Shown: positions 33,689 to 45,379, counted from the first letter of the stretch. The stretch: DNA of 64,000 nt from Brachionus manjavacas (GCA_019054805.1 JAHQIY010000014.1:992001-1056000), one strand, 5' to 3'. Notes: a model not told the origin generated them from the letters alone. Numbers and translations are program-made.

Positions 33689-34495
33689 TGTTCGGCCATC
33701 TCGGCCAAGGTGTTCGGCCATCTCGGCCATTTCGGCCAAGGTGTTCGGCCATCTCGGCCATTTCGGCCAAGGTGTTCGGCCATCTCGGCCATTTCGGCCA
33801 AGGTGTTCGGCCATGTCTACCATTTCTCATTTTATTAAAACTTTAATATTTTTATCTTAAAATTTTTTTTTTGATTCAAAAAATTTAAATTACTTTTGTT
33901 TATTTAATTTTGATACCGCTATTAAATTTTATTTGAAGATACAAAAAAGAGTAAAACACTCCACGAATAAAATTTAAAATTAAATAGCGGTATCAAAATT
34001 AAATTAACAAAAGTATTTAAAAATTTTTTGAATCAAAAAAAAAATTTAAGATAAAAATATTAAAGTTTTAATAAAATGTGAAATGGTAGACATGGCCGAA
34101 CACCTTGGCCGAAATGGCCGAGATGGCCGAACACCTTGGCCGAAATGGCCGAGATGGCCGAACAACTTGGCCGAAATGGCCGAGATGGCCGAACAACTTG
34201 GCCGAAATGGCCGATATGGCCGAACAACTTGGCCGACATGGCTGAACAACTTGGCCGACTAGGCCGGCCGAGATGGCCGAACCTTTTGGCCGAAATGGCC
34301 GATATGGCCGAACAACTTGGCCGACATGGCTGAACAACTTGGCCGACTAGGCCGGCCGAGATGGCCGAACCTCTTGGCCGAAATGGCCGATATGGCCGAA
34401 CAACTTTGCCGACGCCATCGAAAGCCGCGTCGGCGCCGTTTGTAGGCCGCGCCGGGCCGACAAAATGGCCGAGGCCGCGCCGGCCGGCCGAACTG
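33689..34495. mobile_element. GGCC-rich foldback element
   Basis: Two arms of about 240 bp (about 33695-33938 and 33966-34205) are near-perfect inverted copies around a short centre at about 33950. Each arm has an AT-rich inner part and an outer minisatellite of 31 bp units (GGCCATCTC-GGCCATTTC-GGCCAAGGTGTTC). On the right the minisatellite continues, in variant form, to about 34495. It interrupts the RT frame of LINE copy C just after the FADD motif. It has no transposase. Open frames across the repeats are artefacts of composition. Confidence 0.75.
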
Positions 34496-35518
34496 CGTTA
34501 CGATTTTATTAGAACCGCTGTAGTTCCGATTTTTTTCATTTTTACTGATAGAATAAACTCAAAAATTGGAAAAATTCTTAATTATGACTTAAAAACAAAA
34601 TCAGATTTAATTCTACATTTTTTTAATTTTTTTTTTATTCTGGAATAAACGTCAGAAATTTATTAGAACATTAGTTAAATTTAGCTTTTATTAATAGAAA
34701 ATTTCTTAATTTTTAACCGGAATTATCAAAAAATTAAAAAAATTACTTTAACATGGTTTCGATGGGAACTATTCCATATAGAATTCCGTTTAAATTTCAG
34801 GTTTATACCTAGTATGCTGGGCAAAGGTTTACGGTGATTATGAAAAATCTGTTTACTTTGTTTAGAAAAGTAGTGTAGTTTAACTGAGATTCTAAGCCTT
34901 TTTGAAAGGATGCCGAGTGGTCAAATAAACTCATCTAAATTTTCAATGAGGCAATCTGCTGACAACAAAGTTTCTATATGGTACAAATAATTAACAGAAA
35001 AAGATAAAATTTTATTTATTCGGAATAATTATGAAAATTTCAAAAAGTGCTAAGAATTTTTTCAAATTTAAAACAAGACTATTCGCTAATTTGTTTACCC
35101 AATTTTCTTAAGACATGCAGCTAGCAAAAAATTTATAATATGAATAAGAAGCATTAAATAAAAACCATATTTTTAATCCAAAGAAAACTTTTTTTGTTCA
35201 GTTTCCAATATTTTTGACAATTTTTATTTGTTCTTCAAAAATCTTTTTTCCTCAAAAATCTATTAAACTTTTACATTTTAAATTAAATCATTTAATAAAC
35301 AAAAATTTTTCCTATAAATTATCTTTTGGAAAAAAATAAAAATTTTAAAAATAAATTCAATGTTACTGAGAAAAATAAATCGGCATAATAATTTTATCAA
35401 AAATTTTTCTTTACCAATTATGGTGCGCGTAATATAATTAATACCCATTTTTTTATTAAAAAATACCAAAAATTTAAAAATACATCGATATAAAAAAAAT
35501 TTGTTTTAATTATTATTA
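34496..35518. other. AT-rich spacer
   Basis: No gene, and no continuation of LINE copy C, is recognisable. Confidence 0.45.
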
Positions 35519-36784
35519 TTATTTATTTATTTGTTTTATCTGTGCCGAACTAAAGCTCCTTAGATTTAAAAAAAAAATAAAAAAAAAATAAAAATAAAAA
35601 TTAAGAAAAAATAAAAATGAAATAAAAATGTAAAGAAAAATTATAAGAACAATTAAAAATAAGCTAAAATATAATAAAAAGACAATTAAAAATAGATAAT
35701 TGTAAGAAGTGACATGTGCAAAGATTTTAAATATTGAACAGTTCAGGAAAGAAAGAAGAAATAGTAAGCTAGCAATTACACAATGGAGTGGAGTATTCAA
35801 CATACCTTTATTCAAAACCCGCTTTATATTCATTAACCAGCTTGACAATCAATGAAACAGAATGACGCAGTCCACCCGCTTCATATCTTTCGCTCAATTA
35901 AAAAAGTCGATTCGAGACAGTTAAGAATTTAAGTTAATAAAACGTATCATGATATTGGAAAGAGTATCATATTTTAGTTTAAGTATAAAACGAACTGCTG
36001 AGTTTTGTAAGACTTGAATTTTTTTAATGTTTGTCTCCGAAAATAATTTAGACACGGAAAAGAGTAATCAATTATAGATCCGATTAAAGATTTAAATAGG
36101 ATTCCTAGTGTGCAATAATGAACACCCCACTTTTTGTTTGACAATATTTTTATGAAGTTCAACCGTCAACTACAACGCTGTTTTATTTCATCAAACATTT
36201 GGGGAAGGTTAATTTTGAATCAAATTTTATACCTAAAAACTTGATTTCCCTTTGACTCTCAATTTCATTTTCATTTATTTTTAATTTTAAGTCAATATTT
36301 TCCTTATTATATTTAGTGAAGACAATGAAGCAATTCTTTTCAACAGATATTTTCATCTTCTACTTGAATAGCCATTTTTCTAGTTCGTCTTAGTATTTGT
36401 TTATCTTATTTTCTAGATTTCCTTTATTCTTAAAAATATAAAATGTAACCAAGTCATCAGCAAAAAGAAGAGAGTATTCACTATTTGTTTAATTTCTTTT
36501 AGGAATATCATTGATAAAGAAACTAAAAAGTAATGGACTAATTACGGAGCCTTGAGGAACACCTGCACTAATATGGTATTCATCAATTATGTGACCATTT
36601 AAATTTACTTTAAATGATCTTGAGTCTAAAAACGAATTAATCAAATGTATTAGGTAAGAGGGAAGGTTCATTTTTTATTAGTTTATAAATAAGACCATCA
36701 TGCCAAACCCTATCAAATGCTTTGGAGATATCAAAAAATAGGGAACAAACTTTCTTTTTTCTATTAAATGATTCTACAATTTTT

Positions 36785-37912
36785 TAGTGTTGGGGGGCGG
36801 CCAACTTTGGCCGGCCGGACTTGAACGGCCAGTTGGCCGGCCACTATAAACGGCCTATTTTAGCCGTGAATTTAACGGCCGCAATTTTGACCGTCCTTGA
36901 ATTGGCCGGCCGTCTGTGGACCGTTTTTAAAAAGGCCGACCTTTTCAGGGCCGGCCAACTGACGGACCGACCGTGAAGTGGCCGGCCAACTGAAAGGCCG
37001 TTAAACGGCCGACCGTGTGCAGACCGGCCGGCCACAAAACGGTCCAAAAAATAAATTTTACGTAGATGATTAAAAAAATTTAAAGACATTAAAATTTACA
37101 TTTATTATTTATCAAATATTCTGAATAAGCTAATTTTTAATTATTACCTCATTTTTTTCCGATATTTTTCAGAAATCCTTAAATTATATATATTTATTTT
37201 GAATTCTGAATTTTAGTTATTTTTTTAATAAACGTTTTAATATAATAAAAAATTAAAAAAAAATTTTCAAAAATATAAATAAGAGTAAAATATATTTTTT
37301 TTAAAATCCTTATAGCACAGTTGTCTAGTACAATTATTCATTTTTGATCATCAGATGCATGGATCAAATCCTTATTCAGTTTAAAATTTTTTTCGAAATT
37401 ACTATTGATTTTGATCAATAATGATTGGACTAAATTATAGAAAAAAATTAAAGGGCAAATTGATAAAATTTTTCCTATTTTTCTGACCTTTTCTATCATG
37501 TTTTTAACACTTTCTACAAATGTGCAAAATCTGATGTAACAAGGATTTGAACCTGGACTTTGTATTTTTGGTAAAAAAAAAACAACTGGCTTAGAGAAAT
37601 GTTTTTATTTCAAAGAAAATTTATAAGTTTAATTAAAATGTTTTATGTTTTCATATAAAAACATTATGGCCTCAACTTTTTCAGGAGATAATTTATTTCG
37701 TCTATCCCATACTTGATAATTTGCATACGGTCGGCCGTTTAACGGCCTTTCAGTTGGCCGGCCACTTCACGGTCGGTCCGTCAGTTGGCCGCGGCTTTGC
37801 CGGCCATTCACGGTCATTGGCCGTTTTTTGGCCGCCTGCACCTCCGGCCACGGTCTCGGCCATTTTTTTTTTCTGGTCGGCTACATGGCCCCTCGACCGG
37901 CCCCCAACACTA
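36785..37912. mobile_element. Foldback element with hAT-like ends inside LINE copy A
   Basis: The ends TAGTGTTGGGGG and CCCCAACACTA are inverted, and the LINE sequence resumes cleanly on both sides, with an A-rich duplication of about 7-8 bp (AAAAATT) whose exact edges are ambiguous. GC-rich subterminal blocks full of GGCCGG/CGGCC repeats flank an AT-rich core. Within them 36957-37020 and 37723-37786 are 64 bp inverted copies with about one mismatch. There is no transposase. The TAGTGTTG terminus and target-site length point to hAT, by inference. Confidence 0.75.
37313..37593. repeat. Pair of opposed tRNA-like sequences
   Basis: On the plus strand an A-box-like TAGCACAGTTG (37313-37323) and a B-box-like GGATCAAATCC (37361-37371) are spaced as in a tRNA. 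On the minus strand TAAGCCAGTTG (37593-37583) and GGTTCAAATCC (37553-37543) repeat the arrangement in opposite orientation. Neither forms a clean cloverleaf with acceptor stem. They look like tRNA-derived SINE heads or decayed tRNA genes captured in the core of the foldback element. Confidence 0.5.
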
Positions 37913-37985
37913 AATTTTTTTAATAAGGATGAAGAGATTATCAGCGGTTCGTAGATTTTTTCTAAAACCTGATTGTTACAACTTT

Positions 37986-40900
37986 ATAATTAATTATTAT
38001 TTATTTTATTTATTTGTGAACTGTACCGAGCAAAAGCTCCTTCAGAATAAAAAAAAAAAAAATAAAGTTAAGTAAAATTTAAAATTAAAAAAGTTAAGTA
38101 AAATAAAATCAAAAAATAAAAATAAAAATAAAAATATGAATAAAGTTTTCTAAGAGTTAATAACCTGGAATAAAAAATAGATATATGATAATGAGAGTTT
38201 TAGGTCATTCAGGTTTACATAGTTTAGGTTTCAGGAAAAAAAGAGGAAATTGTAAGGTAGCATTTACACAATGAAGTCGGTTATTCGATATAAAGTAATT
38301 TAAGTTTATTAAAAGCCTCTGTTGCATGATGCTGGAGGGAGTATCATATTTTAATCAGAGGATAGATCTGACTGATTCTGAATTGCTTGTAACTTTTTGA
38401 TATAATTTTCTGAAAATGAATTCAAGCAAGGAAGCGAATAGTCTAGAATTGAACCAACTAAAGATTTATAAAGATTTAATGATTTCCCAACGTTTTTTGA
38501 TTAAGACCCCATTTTTTGTTTGACAGAATCTTAATTAGATTTAGCCTTGCATTGCAACGTTCTTTTATTTCGTCAACTAGTGTATTAAAATTTAATTAAG
38601 AATCAAATTAAATACCTAGAAACTTGATATCATTTTGGCTTTTTATTCTATTTCCATAAATTTTTAAGTTAAGATTATCACTTTCTTTCTTGTACTTAGA
38701 GAATACTACTGAACACATATAATAAATTAAATTTAATAAATTTTTTTCTTAAAAATTCTTGTGTAGATTATACATTCAAGTTACTTTCCTAGGCAACTTG
38801 TTATTCTGATTGGTCTGTGGTTTGAAGGATCTTCTTGGAAGATGCATTTTTTTGAATCATAGTTATGTTCCCAGTTTTCCACGATTTAGGAATAATACCA
38901 CTTCGCAGAGATAGATTTAAAAAGTTTTGAGATTTCTATTAAGGAATTTCTTGGGAAATTTTTAAGCATTAGATCATGTATTTGATCAGGTCCTGAAGCC
39001 TTTTCAGTCTTCAGTCTTTTTTAAAGCCAGAACAAGTTCGTTTGAGCAAATAGGATCATTAAAATTACACTGTTTGTAATTTTTGAGGTATTCAAAATTA
39101 AGCTAATTATTTCATTATCAGTTTTTAATTCCTTGTTATTTGAGATCAAATTTGGAATTAATTTTGATTCTTTCTGTGTTCTAAATTTGTATATTTTTTT
39201 CCAAAAAGGCCTACTTGAAAGTGGATTTTTCCACATTTTCTGAATGAAATCAAACCAATTTTGATTCCAGAATTTTCTTACTAAGATTTTTAACTCTTGA
39301 GGTTAAGTGATTAAATCTTTTCTTAAGTAATTGACAACGAGTTCTTTGAAAGTTTCTTCTAATTTTTCTACGTTCTTTGATCAGCATAACTATATCTGGT
39401 GGTAGACTAGTTTTGTATATTTTCACTAATTGATAAGGTATGCATTTATGTGAAGCAGAAATGGTTTTATTTGTAATTTTGTTATTCAGTTCATCTATTG
39501 AAAGTGTGTTTTCACTAAGGTAATCTCTATCTTCATTTAAGGTGTCTCTAAAAAGTTGCCAGTTTGCTTTCTTATAGTTGAATTTCCTAATTGTAGATTT
39601 GCTTTTAATTAAATAGTCAATGGAAATAGATGCTTCAATTGGAAAAAGGTCACCAGTCATATCTTGACTATTGAGAACACAAAAATCAGTAACTTTGTCT
39701 ATTAATGAAGAAGAAACTAAAAAAAGGTCAAGAATTTCAAAGTAATTCCTATTAAAGATATTATATGTAGGACATTTGTCGTTAAACACTGAAAAATCTA
39801 ATTCATTGATTATTTTCTAACAATGAGCCGTTTTAATTTTCTACTAAACAGCCTATTTGCTTCGTCCTGGCGTTAAGGTCCCCACACAAAATGTAGCTTC
39901 TACAGTTCCTTTTTATTTTTTTAAATAGCTCAAAGTTTAGTAATTAATTGGGTGGATTGTAAAGCCTAAACACAGATATTTCATTACTCTTTCCTAGATT
40001 TAGTTTAATACAAAGCAATTCACAATTTAAGTGCTCAAAAGAAAAGTCTTGTAAAAAATCAATTCCTTCTTTAATCAAAATAGCTACTCCTCCTCCTCGA
40101 AAGGATTATCGTCATCTTTTCTGTGTCCGATTTCTCTTCATTTGAATCATCTTTGGGGGGCTCGGATTCAAATGGTCTCTTGGTTTGGATTTTAGTTTGA
40201 ATAAAATGTTTTGTTTTGTCAGTTTTATTTGCTTGAACCGGTGTTGAAATGTCTTGGGTGTAAGATTTTTGCACATCACGAAGATGATCTTCTAAAACAG
40301 GCGTTTTAAGGATTTGAGATCCTGTAAGATGGACTAGATTTGAATCATTGCTTTTGTTGGAACTTAGCTGAAATACTGGTGTGTTTGGCTTAATAATTTC
40401 TTCAGAATGGATTTGTTTTTGTTTATGGGTTGATTGGATTTCTTCTTGTTCCACAAAAAGTTCACTATTGTCAACTTTTTTTCTCTCAAGAGATTTAAGT
40501 TTTTCGGCAATCGAGCATTTTTGAGTCATGTGGCCATTTGCTTACACCTTTCACATGTTGAATCTGTGACTGGGCATTTCGCTATATTATGTCCTTCTTC
40601 ATCACAAAAGTAGCATTTTTGTTTTTGTCCAACGATTGTAACAACACATTTTAGACCGTACATGATTGTTGGACCAGACAAGCTTCTAATAATGTTGTCT
40701 ACTTCCTTTGGATAAGAAATTCTAATTCTTCTTACACCATTTTTTCTCTCAGGTCTGTCTTTGTACTTTTCCTCTGAAATTTGTTCAATTTTCAGTCCAT
40801 CAATACGAACCGCGTTGAAAAAGTTTTTCGGAATCGAAATCTGTAGGCAAGAAATGAAATCTAAAATACAATATCTTCTAAGATCCGGGATTTTATTCGC

Positions 40901-41175
40901 ATCTTCAAGCTTAAAAATGGTGCCATTAATGACAATTTATCGACCAAAAATTTTTTGGACATAAGATGAGTCTTTGAATTCGATAATCCATATCTTATTC
41001 GACGAAAAGTTGTAAATTGACGTGATTACGTCATTCTCGACTTGATTAAGGGCGACATCAAGAGAGTCAAATATAATTTTGTGGGTGACTGGTTTATCTA
41101 ACTTTTAAAGGTTTAGTTTGACAGAATTTTTAAAAATCCAGCGTCTATTTAGGTTAGGATTGGTTAGCGACATTG
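37986..41175 (-). mobile_element. Jockey-like LINE, copy B (near full length, internally deleted)
   Basis: ORF1 starts at ATG 41173 (MSLTNPNLNRRW) and encodes a nucleic-acid-binding N-terminus and zinc knuckle (CYFCDEEGHNIAKC) down to about 40100. A deletion fuses its end to the endonuclease, of which RGGGVAILIKEG, GDLNAR and the C-terminal part (39789-39250) remain. The RT start (ASGPDQIHDLMLKN, NHRPIRITSCLGK) follows, then the palm core with the catalytic site is missing (junction near 38700-38790). The thumb domain continues to the 3' hairpin (38020-38050) and an AAATAAATAAAATAAAT tail. Multiple stops and frameshifts make it inactive. Confidence 0.8.
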
Positions 41176-41459
41176 CTAACACACAAATTTTAACAGTTTT
41201 GTGTATCACGTGATGACACTATTAATTAAATTAATTAATGATCTCATACTAAATTTATTAAAATATTATCAATTTTACTGAATTTGTACTTAATTGATTA
41301 AAAGTATATTTTTTTAAATTAAAAAAACATAAAATTTCACCTTAATTAAAAAATTCATCAAACAAAAATAATCGACATTAATTAAATTTAATTATATCAC
41401 TCTTTGAATATTTATTTTAAATAATAATTATTTCGTGTTCGTTTATACTCCAGTTACTG
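41176..41459. other. Spacer upstream of LINE copy B
   Basis: AT-rich; the first part may be the LINE 5' untranslated region. No gene is seen. Confidence 0.4.
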
Positions 41460-41789
41460 GATTTCAGCTCAATTGGCTTGGATTTGCCGATTCATTACAA
41501 CAAAAAAAGAGGTGCTCCTGCTAAACCGTCTGATCTAAGAGAACCAGAAAAAAATTTAATATTCGACGTTCATGAATCAGTTCCAGGACCAAGTAGCAAG
41601 CGACAAAAAACTATTGAAAGTTAAATGAGTAAAATGTGCGAAACGTGTGGTAAGCCTTTACAAAAAAAAATATATTATTTTTGTCCAAAAAATAAATGTA
41701 AACAAAAAAAAAGTAACTGGTTAAAAAAAAATTTACGTAATTTTTTGTTCTTTTTGGTATTTTTTTTTTATTTGATATATTTTTATTAA
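41460..41789 (+). CDS. Gene or transposase C-terminal fragment with zinc-ribbon-like tail
   Basis: An open frame (from at least 41460) encodes IHYNKKRGAPAKPSDLREPE and ends at 41624 with GPSSKRQKTIES. Directly after its stop, in the same frame, an ATG opens 54 codons with CETCGKPLQKK...FCPKNKC, a four-cysteine zinc-ribbon-like motif, running into a hydrophobic AT-driven end at 41789. Base composition is less extreme than around. This may be the C-terminal exon of a FLYWCH/MULE-type transposase or a host gene; the upstream exons are not seen. Confidence 0.3.
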
Positions 41790-42189
41790 ATTTGGTAATA
41801 AATATATTTTTTGTGGTTTATCTGTTAAAAATATTATGCAATATATAATTTTATTATGATTTAATAAATTTATGGTATTTTTTATTAAAACAATGATATT
41901 TTATTATATGATATGCAAGTGTTAACATCCATTGTGGTGTAGAAGCCACAAGAGCATTCTTTTGTTTGTCCTCCAAAATAAAACTATTTACTTATTTACA
42001 GATATATCCTCACTTGTATTTAACACATCATCTTAATTTTAATATATACATTTGTAACGCCACTTCCCTGACACTAAACATAAGTTTACAAAATCCACTA
42101 TATATTCATGCTATTTACATCACTTAACTTGGACAATTTGAATAAGGTTTTACTCCGAACAAGGCACCCTACCAAGTCCCTGGTAGACT

Positions 42190-43660
42190 TGATACTAGAC
42201 TTGATACTTGATACTAGACCGTAGACTGTTAAAGGAGTCGTATAGTTGTCAAAGCTTGACATCCTTAAAGCGTTTCACCAACTAAGACTTCTTAGACAAC
42301 TAAGACTCAACAGATACAAAAGGCTTCACATGGGAACATCTAGTGCTTCTGAAGAGTTCACAGAAGAAACACGAGACATGCTCAAAGACATAAAGTGTCA
42401 AACAAATATGACCGACGAAATTCTCGTAATCGAAAAAACTGATGATAAGCACTAATGAAGGTTCTTAAGCGCCTCGAGGAGAAGGGTATTACTCTAAGTG
42501 TGAGTTCAAAAAAGAGGAACTTACATTTTTACGCTTAAGAATCTCTTCAGAAGGTATTCGACCTACATTAGACAAATGTAAAGCTCTTAAAGAATCAAGC
42601 TCTCCAGCAAATGTCTAAGAATTAAGGTCACTCCTTGGCTTGATACAAGCAAATAGCCGTTTCATAAGAAACACTTGCTTAATCACAGAACCACTGTGGA
42701 GACTCCCCAAGAAGGATGTTAAATGGGACTGGACAAACGAACTTGAAAAACTCTTGAAAATCTCAAAGAAACAATTTCAAAAGACTTTATGGGATTCTTT
42801 GACAAATAATGGTACACTGAATTAGTTGTCGACGCAAGTCCAGTTGGTTTAGGTGCGGTGTTACAGCAAAGAAATCCGAATGACAAGACGGAGAAAAAGA
42901 TCATCTGTTTCGAATCCAGATTGCTTAGTGAAACAGAGCGTCGACATAGTCAGTGTGAAAAAGAAGCCCCTACCGCTGTATGGCCATGCGAAAAATTCTG
43001 GTTATACCTTATCGGTTCTCACTTTAAGTTAATCACTGACACCAGAGCGATACAACTTATATCTAGCAACACTGCTTATAAGCCACCAGCACGTATACAG
43101 CGATGGGCATTGAAACTCACTCAATTTGATTTTGAGATTATCCATAAACCGGGTAACTCAAGCGTTGCTGACTACTTTTCACGAAATCCAGTGAAATCAA
43201 ACGAAACTACAAGTGACACAGAGTTCTGAGAAAAGTATATCAACTTTTTAACGGAATGGACAAGACCAAACGCAATCTCTTTGGCTGAAATCATCACAAA
43301 ACAGCCAAAGATGAATAACTTAAAGCTCTTGGAAGATTTATCTTACACATAAACATAACAAAACCAGTCCAAAGTTTGGCTCAGTTCAAGCAGGTCATAA
43401 CAGTTGGGCTTAAAACGCCAAAGAATAATTCCTAGATGGCCTACAGTGAATGGTTAAGTCGAAAGTTTCATGAAGAACCATGGCCACATGCTACGAACAG
43501 CTGCACTGAACGGCAAAAACAAAAATGAGGAACTCCTCACGTTTCTTAGAAACAACCGTGAAACGCCTCATTCTACTACCAAGGTACCACCTGCCAAGCT
43601 TCTTTTCCTCCACTCACCAACATACGGCTTACTAGGCGTAACATGACACCAATCTTGAAT
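42190..43660 (+). mobile_element. Ty3/Gypsy LTR retrotransposon pol remnant (broken)
   Basis: Fragments in order are part of the reverse transcriptase, an RNase H region of the Ty3/Gypsy type (VVDASPVGLGAVLQQ, then FKLITDTRAIQL) and a short integrase-like piece near 43430-43630. It is a fossil, clearly broken with several interruptions, and gag and protease are not seen. Upstream, about 41919-42110 begins TGTTAACATCC and contains AATAAAACT, which could be an LTR. A second copy to confirm it was not found, so the outer ends are uncertain. Moderate decay suggests it is not a very recent insertion. Confidence 0.8.
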
Positions 43661-44574
43661 TTTATTTTTTTTCAAGTTTATTAAATATATTAATCAAGAA
43701 AAAAATTTAAACTTGTTAGAATTTTTAATTAAAATTAAGAATCTGTCCGATCTTTCTTTAATTTCATTTAAATCGAAAAGCATCATCAAAGGGAGTAAAA
43801 ATCAAAAAAAAAACAGAAACAAAATTAAGTCATAATCTGAAAAAAGTCAACTCAAGTTAAGACTTGGCCATGACTTTTTGGTCGAAAGGCTTGAAAAATA
43901 GTGACTTTCGGAACAATTCTGCGTAAATGCTGAAAATTTACCTAATTTTACGTAGAATCTGGTAAATTCAGGATTATTTTACTATTGTAAATTTACTTAA
44001 ATAAATTGCGATGGTACCTTTGACGCTGTTCGACTGATTTTTTATCAACTTTTCTCGGTTCAAATTGAAAAGGAAAAGATTTGCCATTCAATTTTGCCTT
44101 GTTTGCAAGCAAACAAAAATCTACTTATACAAGTCTTTTTCTTTTATGAACTCTAATGTTCAAAAAAGCCCTTTAAGGGTTTCCAATGACTATGAATTGG
44201 CAATTTTTAATTGTCCTTAAGGCGAAGTATGTTGCTTCTTTTTCACTTTAAACAGTCAATTTAATAGATTATGTTGTTTAATTGAACCACAGAATTGTAT
44301 TCCAGAATTTTGTCTAATTTTTGATTCTGCAAAATAATGGGGGTTAGGGGGTGAACCAAAGACGAGATGCAAAAATAGTGAAAACTTCATAAATTTTCGT
44401 CTGCGGCTAATTTTAATGGTCAATACTTATCTTTGAGAGGGGGTAGCCAAAAAAATTATTTTTTTCAATCTCCTAAAAAATAGTATTTCCAAGGTTTTCA
44501 TTAATGCTGAATAAGAATTTGTGGTTGAAAAAGCCAAATTCAGATAGTGCTGTAGTTTTTACATGCGCGAACCT
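43661..44574. other. Intergenic stretch
   Basis: No gene is seen. AAGTC-like motifs near 43845-43885, a TTTACG motif pair near 43930-43965 and a GGGGGTAGCCAAAAA segment near 44440 recall repeat families elsewhere in the window. Confidence 0.4.
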
Positions 44575-44720
44575 TAAGAGAAAACACTTCTATTTGAGAT
44601 ACAGTAAATTGTTGTGATCCAGCAGGTTTGTGTTTTAAAAACCATAGGAATTGAAGATTTGAATTATTTTGATAATATTAGAATTGTTTAATATTTAAAT
44701 TATTTGATATGCTGGAATTA
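44575..44720 (-). pseudogene. 3' fragment of a BTB-TLDc gene
   Basis: The minus-strand sequence matches the last 100-140 bp of the gene at 27641 (CACAACAATTTACTGTATCTC, encoding a QQFTV.QIEVFSL end) with indels. Nothing upstream is preserved. It lies about 650 bp from the complete paralogue at 45380. Confidence 0.6.
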
Positions 44721-44779
44721 TCTAAATTCAAATATTAAAAGTAAAAATGGAAACAAAAGTATTCCAAGAACGTTTAAGT

Positions 44780-45128
44780 GGGGGTTGTGAAGTTCGTTTC
44801 AATTCGATCTTTTCAATTCAAAAAAACTTGAATAGCTTTTTTACTAAAAGAGATAATTTAGTTCTGTAAAATGCTTAATTATAAGCAAATTTGCTTAATA
44901 TAGTAAAATAAGTCTGCAAAATACTCTGCAATTTTCTGCAATTTGCACACCATTAAAAAGTATTCTAATCAAGGGTGCAATTACATTGCAGAATTTTTGC
45001 AGGCATTCATTTTTGGATTGAGCAAAGTTGCTTAATCACTAAGCATAGAAGTAAACTATTTATTTTTGTAAAAAAGTTATTCAAGTTTTTCCGAATTGAA
45101 ACGATCGAATTGAAATGAACTTCACAAC
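44780..45128. mobile_element. Mutator-like MITE with 11 bp target duplication
   Basis: Inverted ends of about 60 bp (from GTTGTGAAGTTCGTTTCAAT on the left; complement ending at 45128) enclose roughly 350 bp without ORFs. The 11-mer AACGTTTAAGT directly flanks it on both sides (44769-44779 and 45129-45139). Long TIRs with a 9-11 bp duplication are typical of Mutator-like MITEs. End arms differ at only a few positions, so it is fairly young. Confidence 0.8.
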
Positions 45129-45139
45129 AACGTTTAAGT

Positions 45140-45379
45140 ATCGAAAAAGTAAAAATTCAAAAAATATCAAACTTAAATAAAAACTTAAATAAAAACAACA
45201 TACTTATTTTATGGTATTTTATTTATTAAATATCATATAATATTCTTGTGTATTTTAATGAAATTATATAATGTTTATATCAAGTTTTTAGATTTTTAAT
45301 TCAATTAGAATCATTTAGACAATAAAATTAGATGAAATTTTTAAACAAAAAAATCTAAATCAATAAAAGCCATAACTAA
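45140..45379. other. Spacer between MITE and BTB-TLDc gene
   Basis: AT-rich, with the 3' untranslated region of the neighbouring minus-strand gene presumably included. No other feature is seen. Confidence 0.4.

Larger units (their letters stand above)
35519..37985 (-). mobile_element. Jockey-like LINE, copy A (5'-truncated, interrupted)
   Basis: On the minus strand the copy begins inside the RT (QSGFRKNLRTADNLF at about 37960), is interrupted by the element at 36785-37912, resumes with the FFDISKAFDRVWHDGL motif, GVPQGSVISPLLF and the ADD catalytic site near 36460. It runs through the thumb domain with several stops to the 3' hairpin core (35535-35562) and a TAAATAAATAATAAT tail at 35519. 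Its 5' edge touches the 3' tail of copy B, giving a head-to-tail pair. Confidence 0.8.

Noticed and set aside
34046-34648. Several open frames across the GGCC repeats, on both strands, with proteins made of RPFRPRCSAISAISAK-type or MAEMAEMAEQLGR-type repeats
   Set aside because: They are translations of the foldback minisatellite in several frames, with no independent coding signal.
35519-35848. 109-codon frame rich in Phe, Leu and Ile resembling a membrane protein
   Set aside because: It is the AT-rich 3' end of LINE copy A; the hydrophobicity comes from T-rich codons.
36844-37954. Open frames at 36844-37089 and 37721-37954
   Set aside because: Both lie in the GC-rich subterminal repeats of the foldback element and mirror each other as inverted repeats; not genes.
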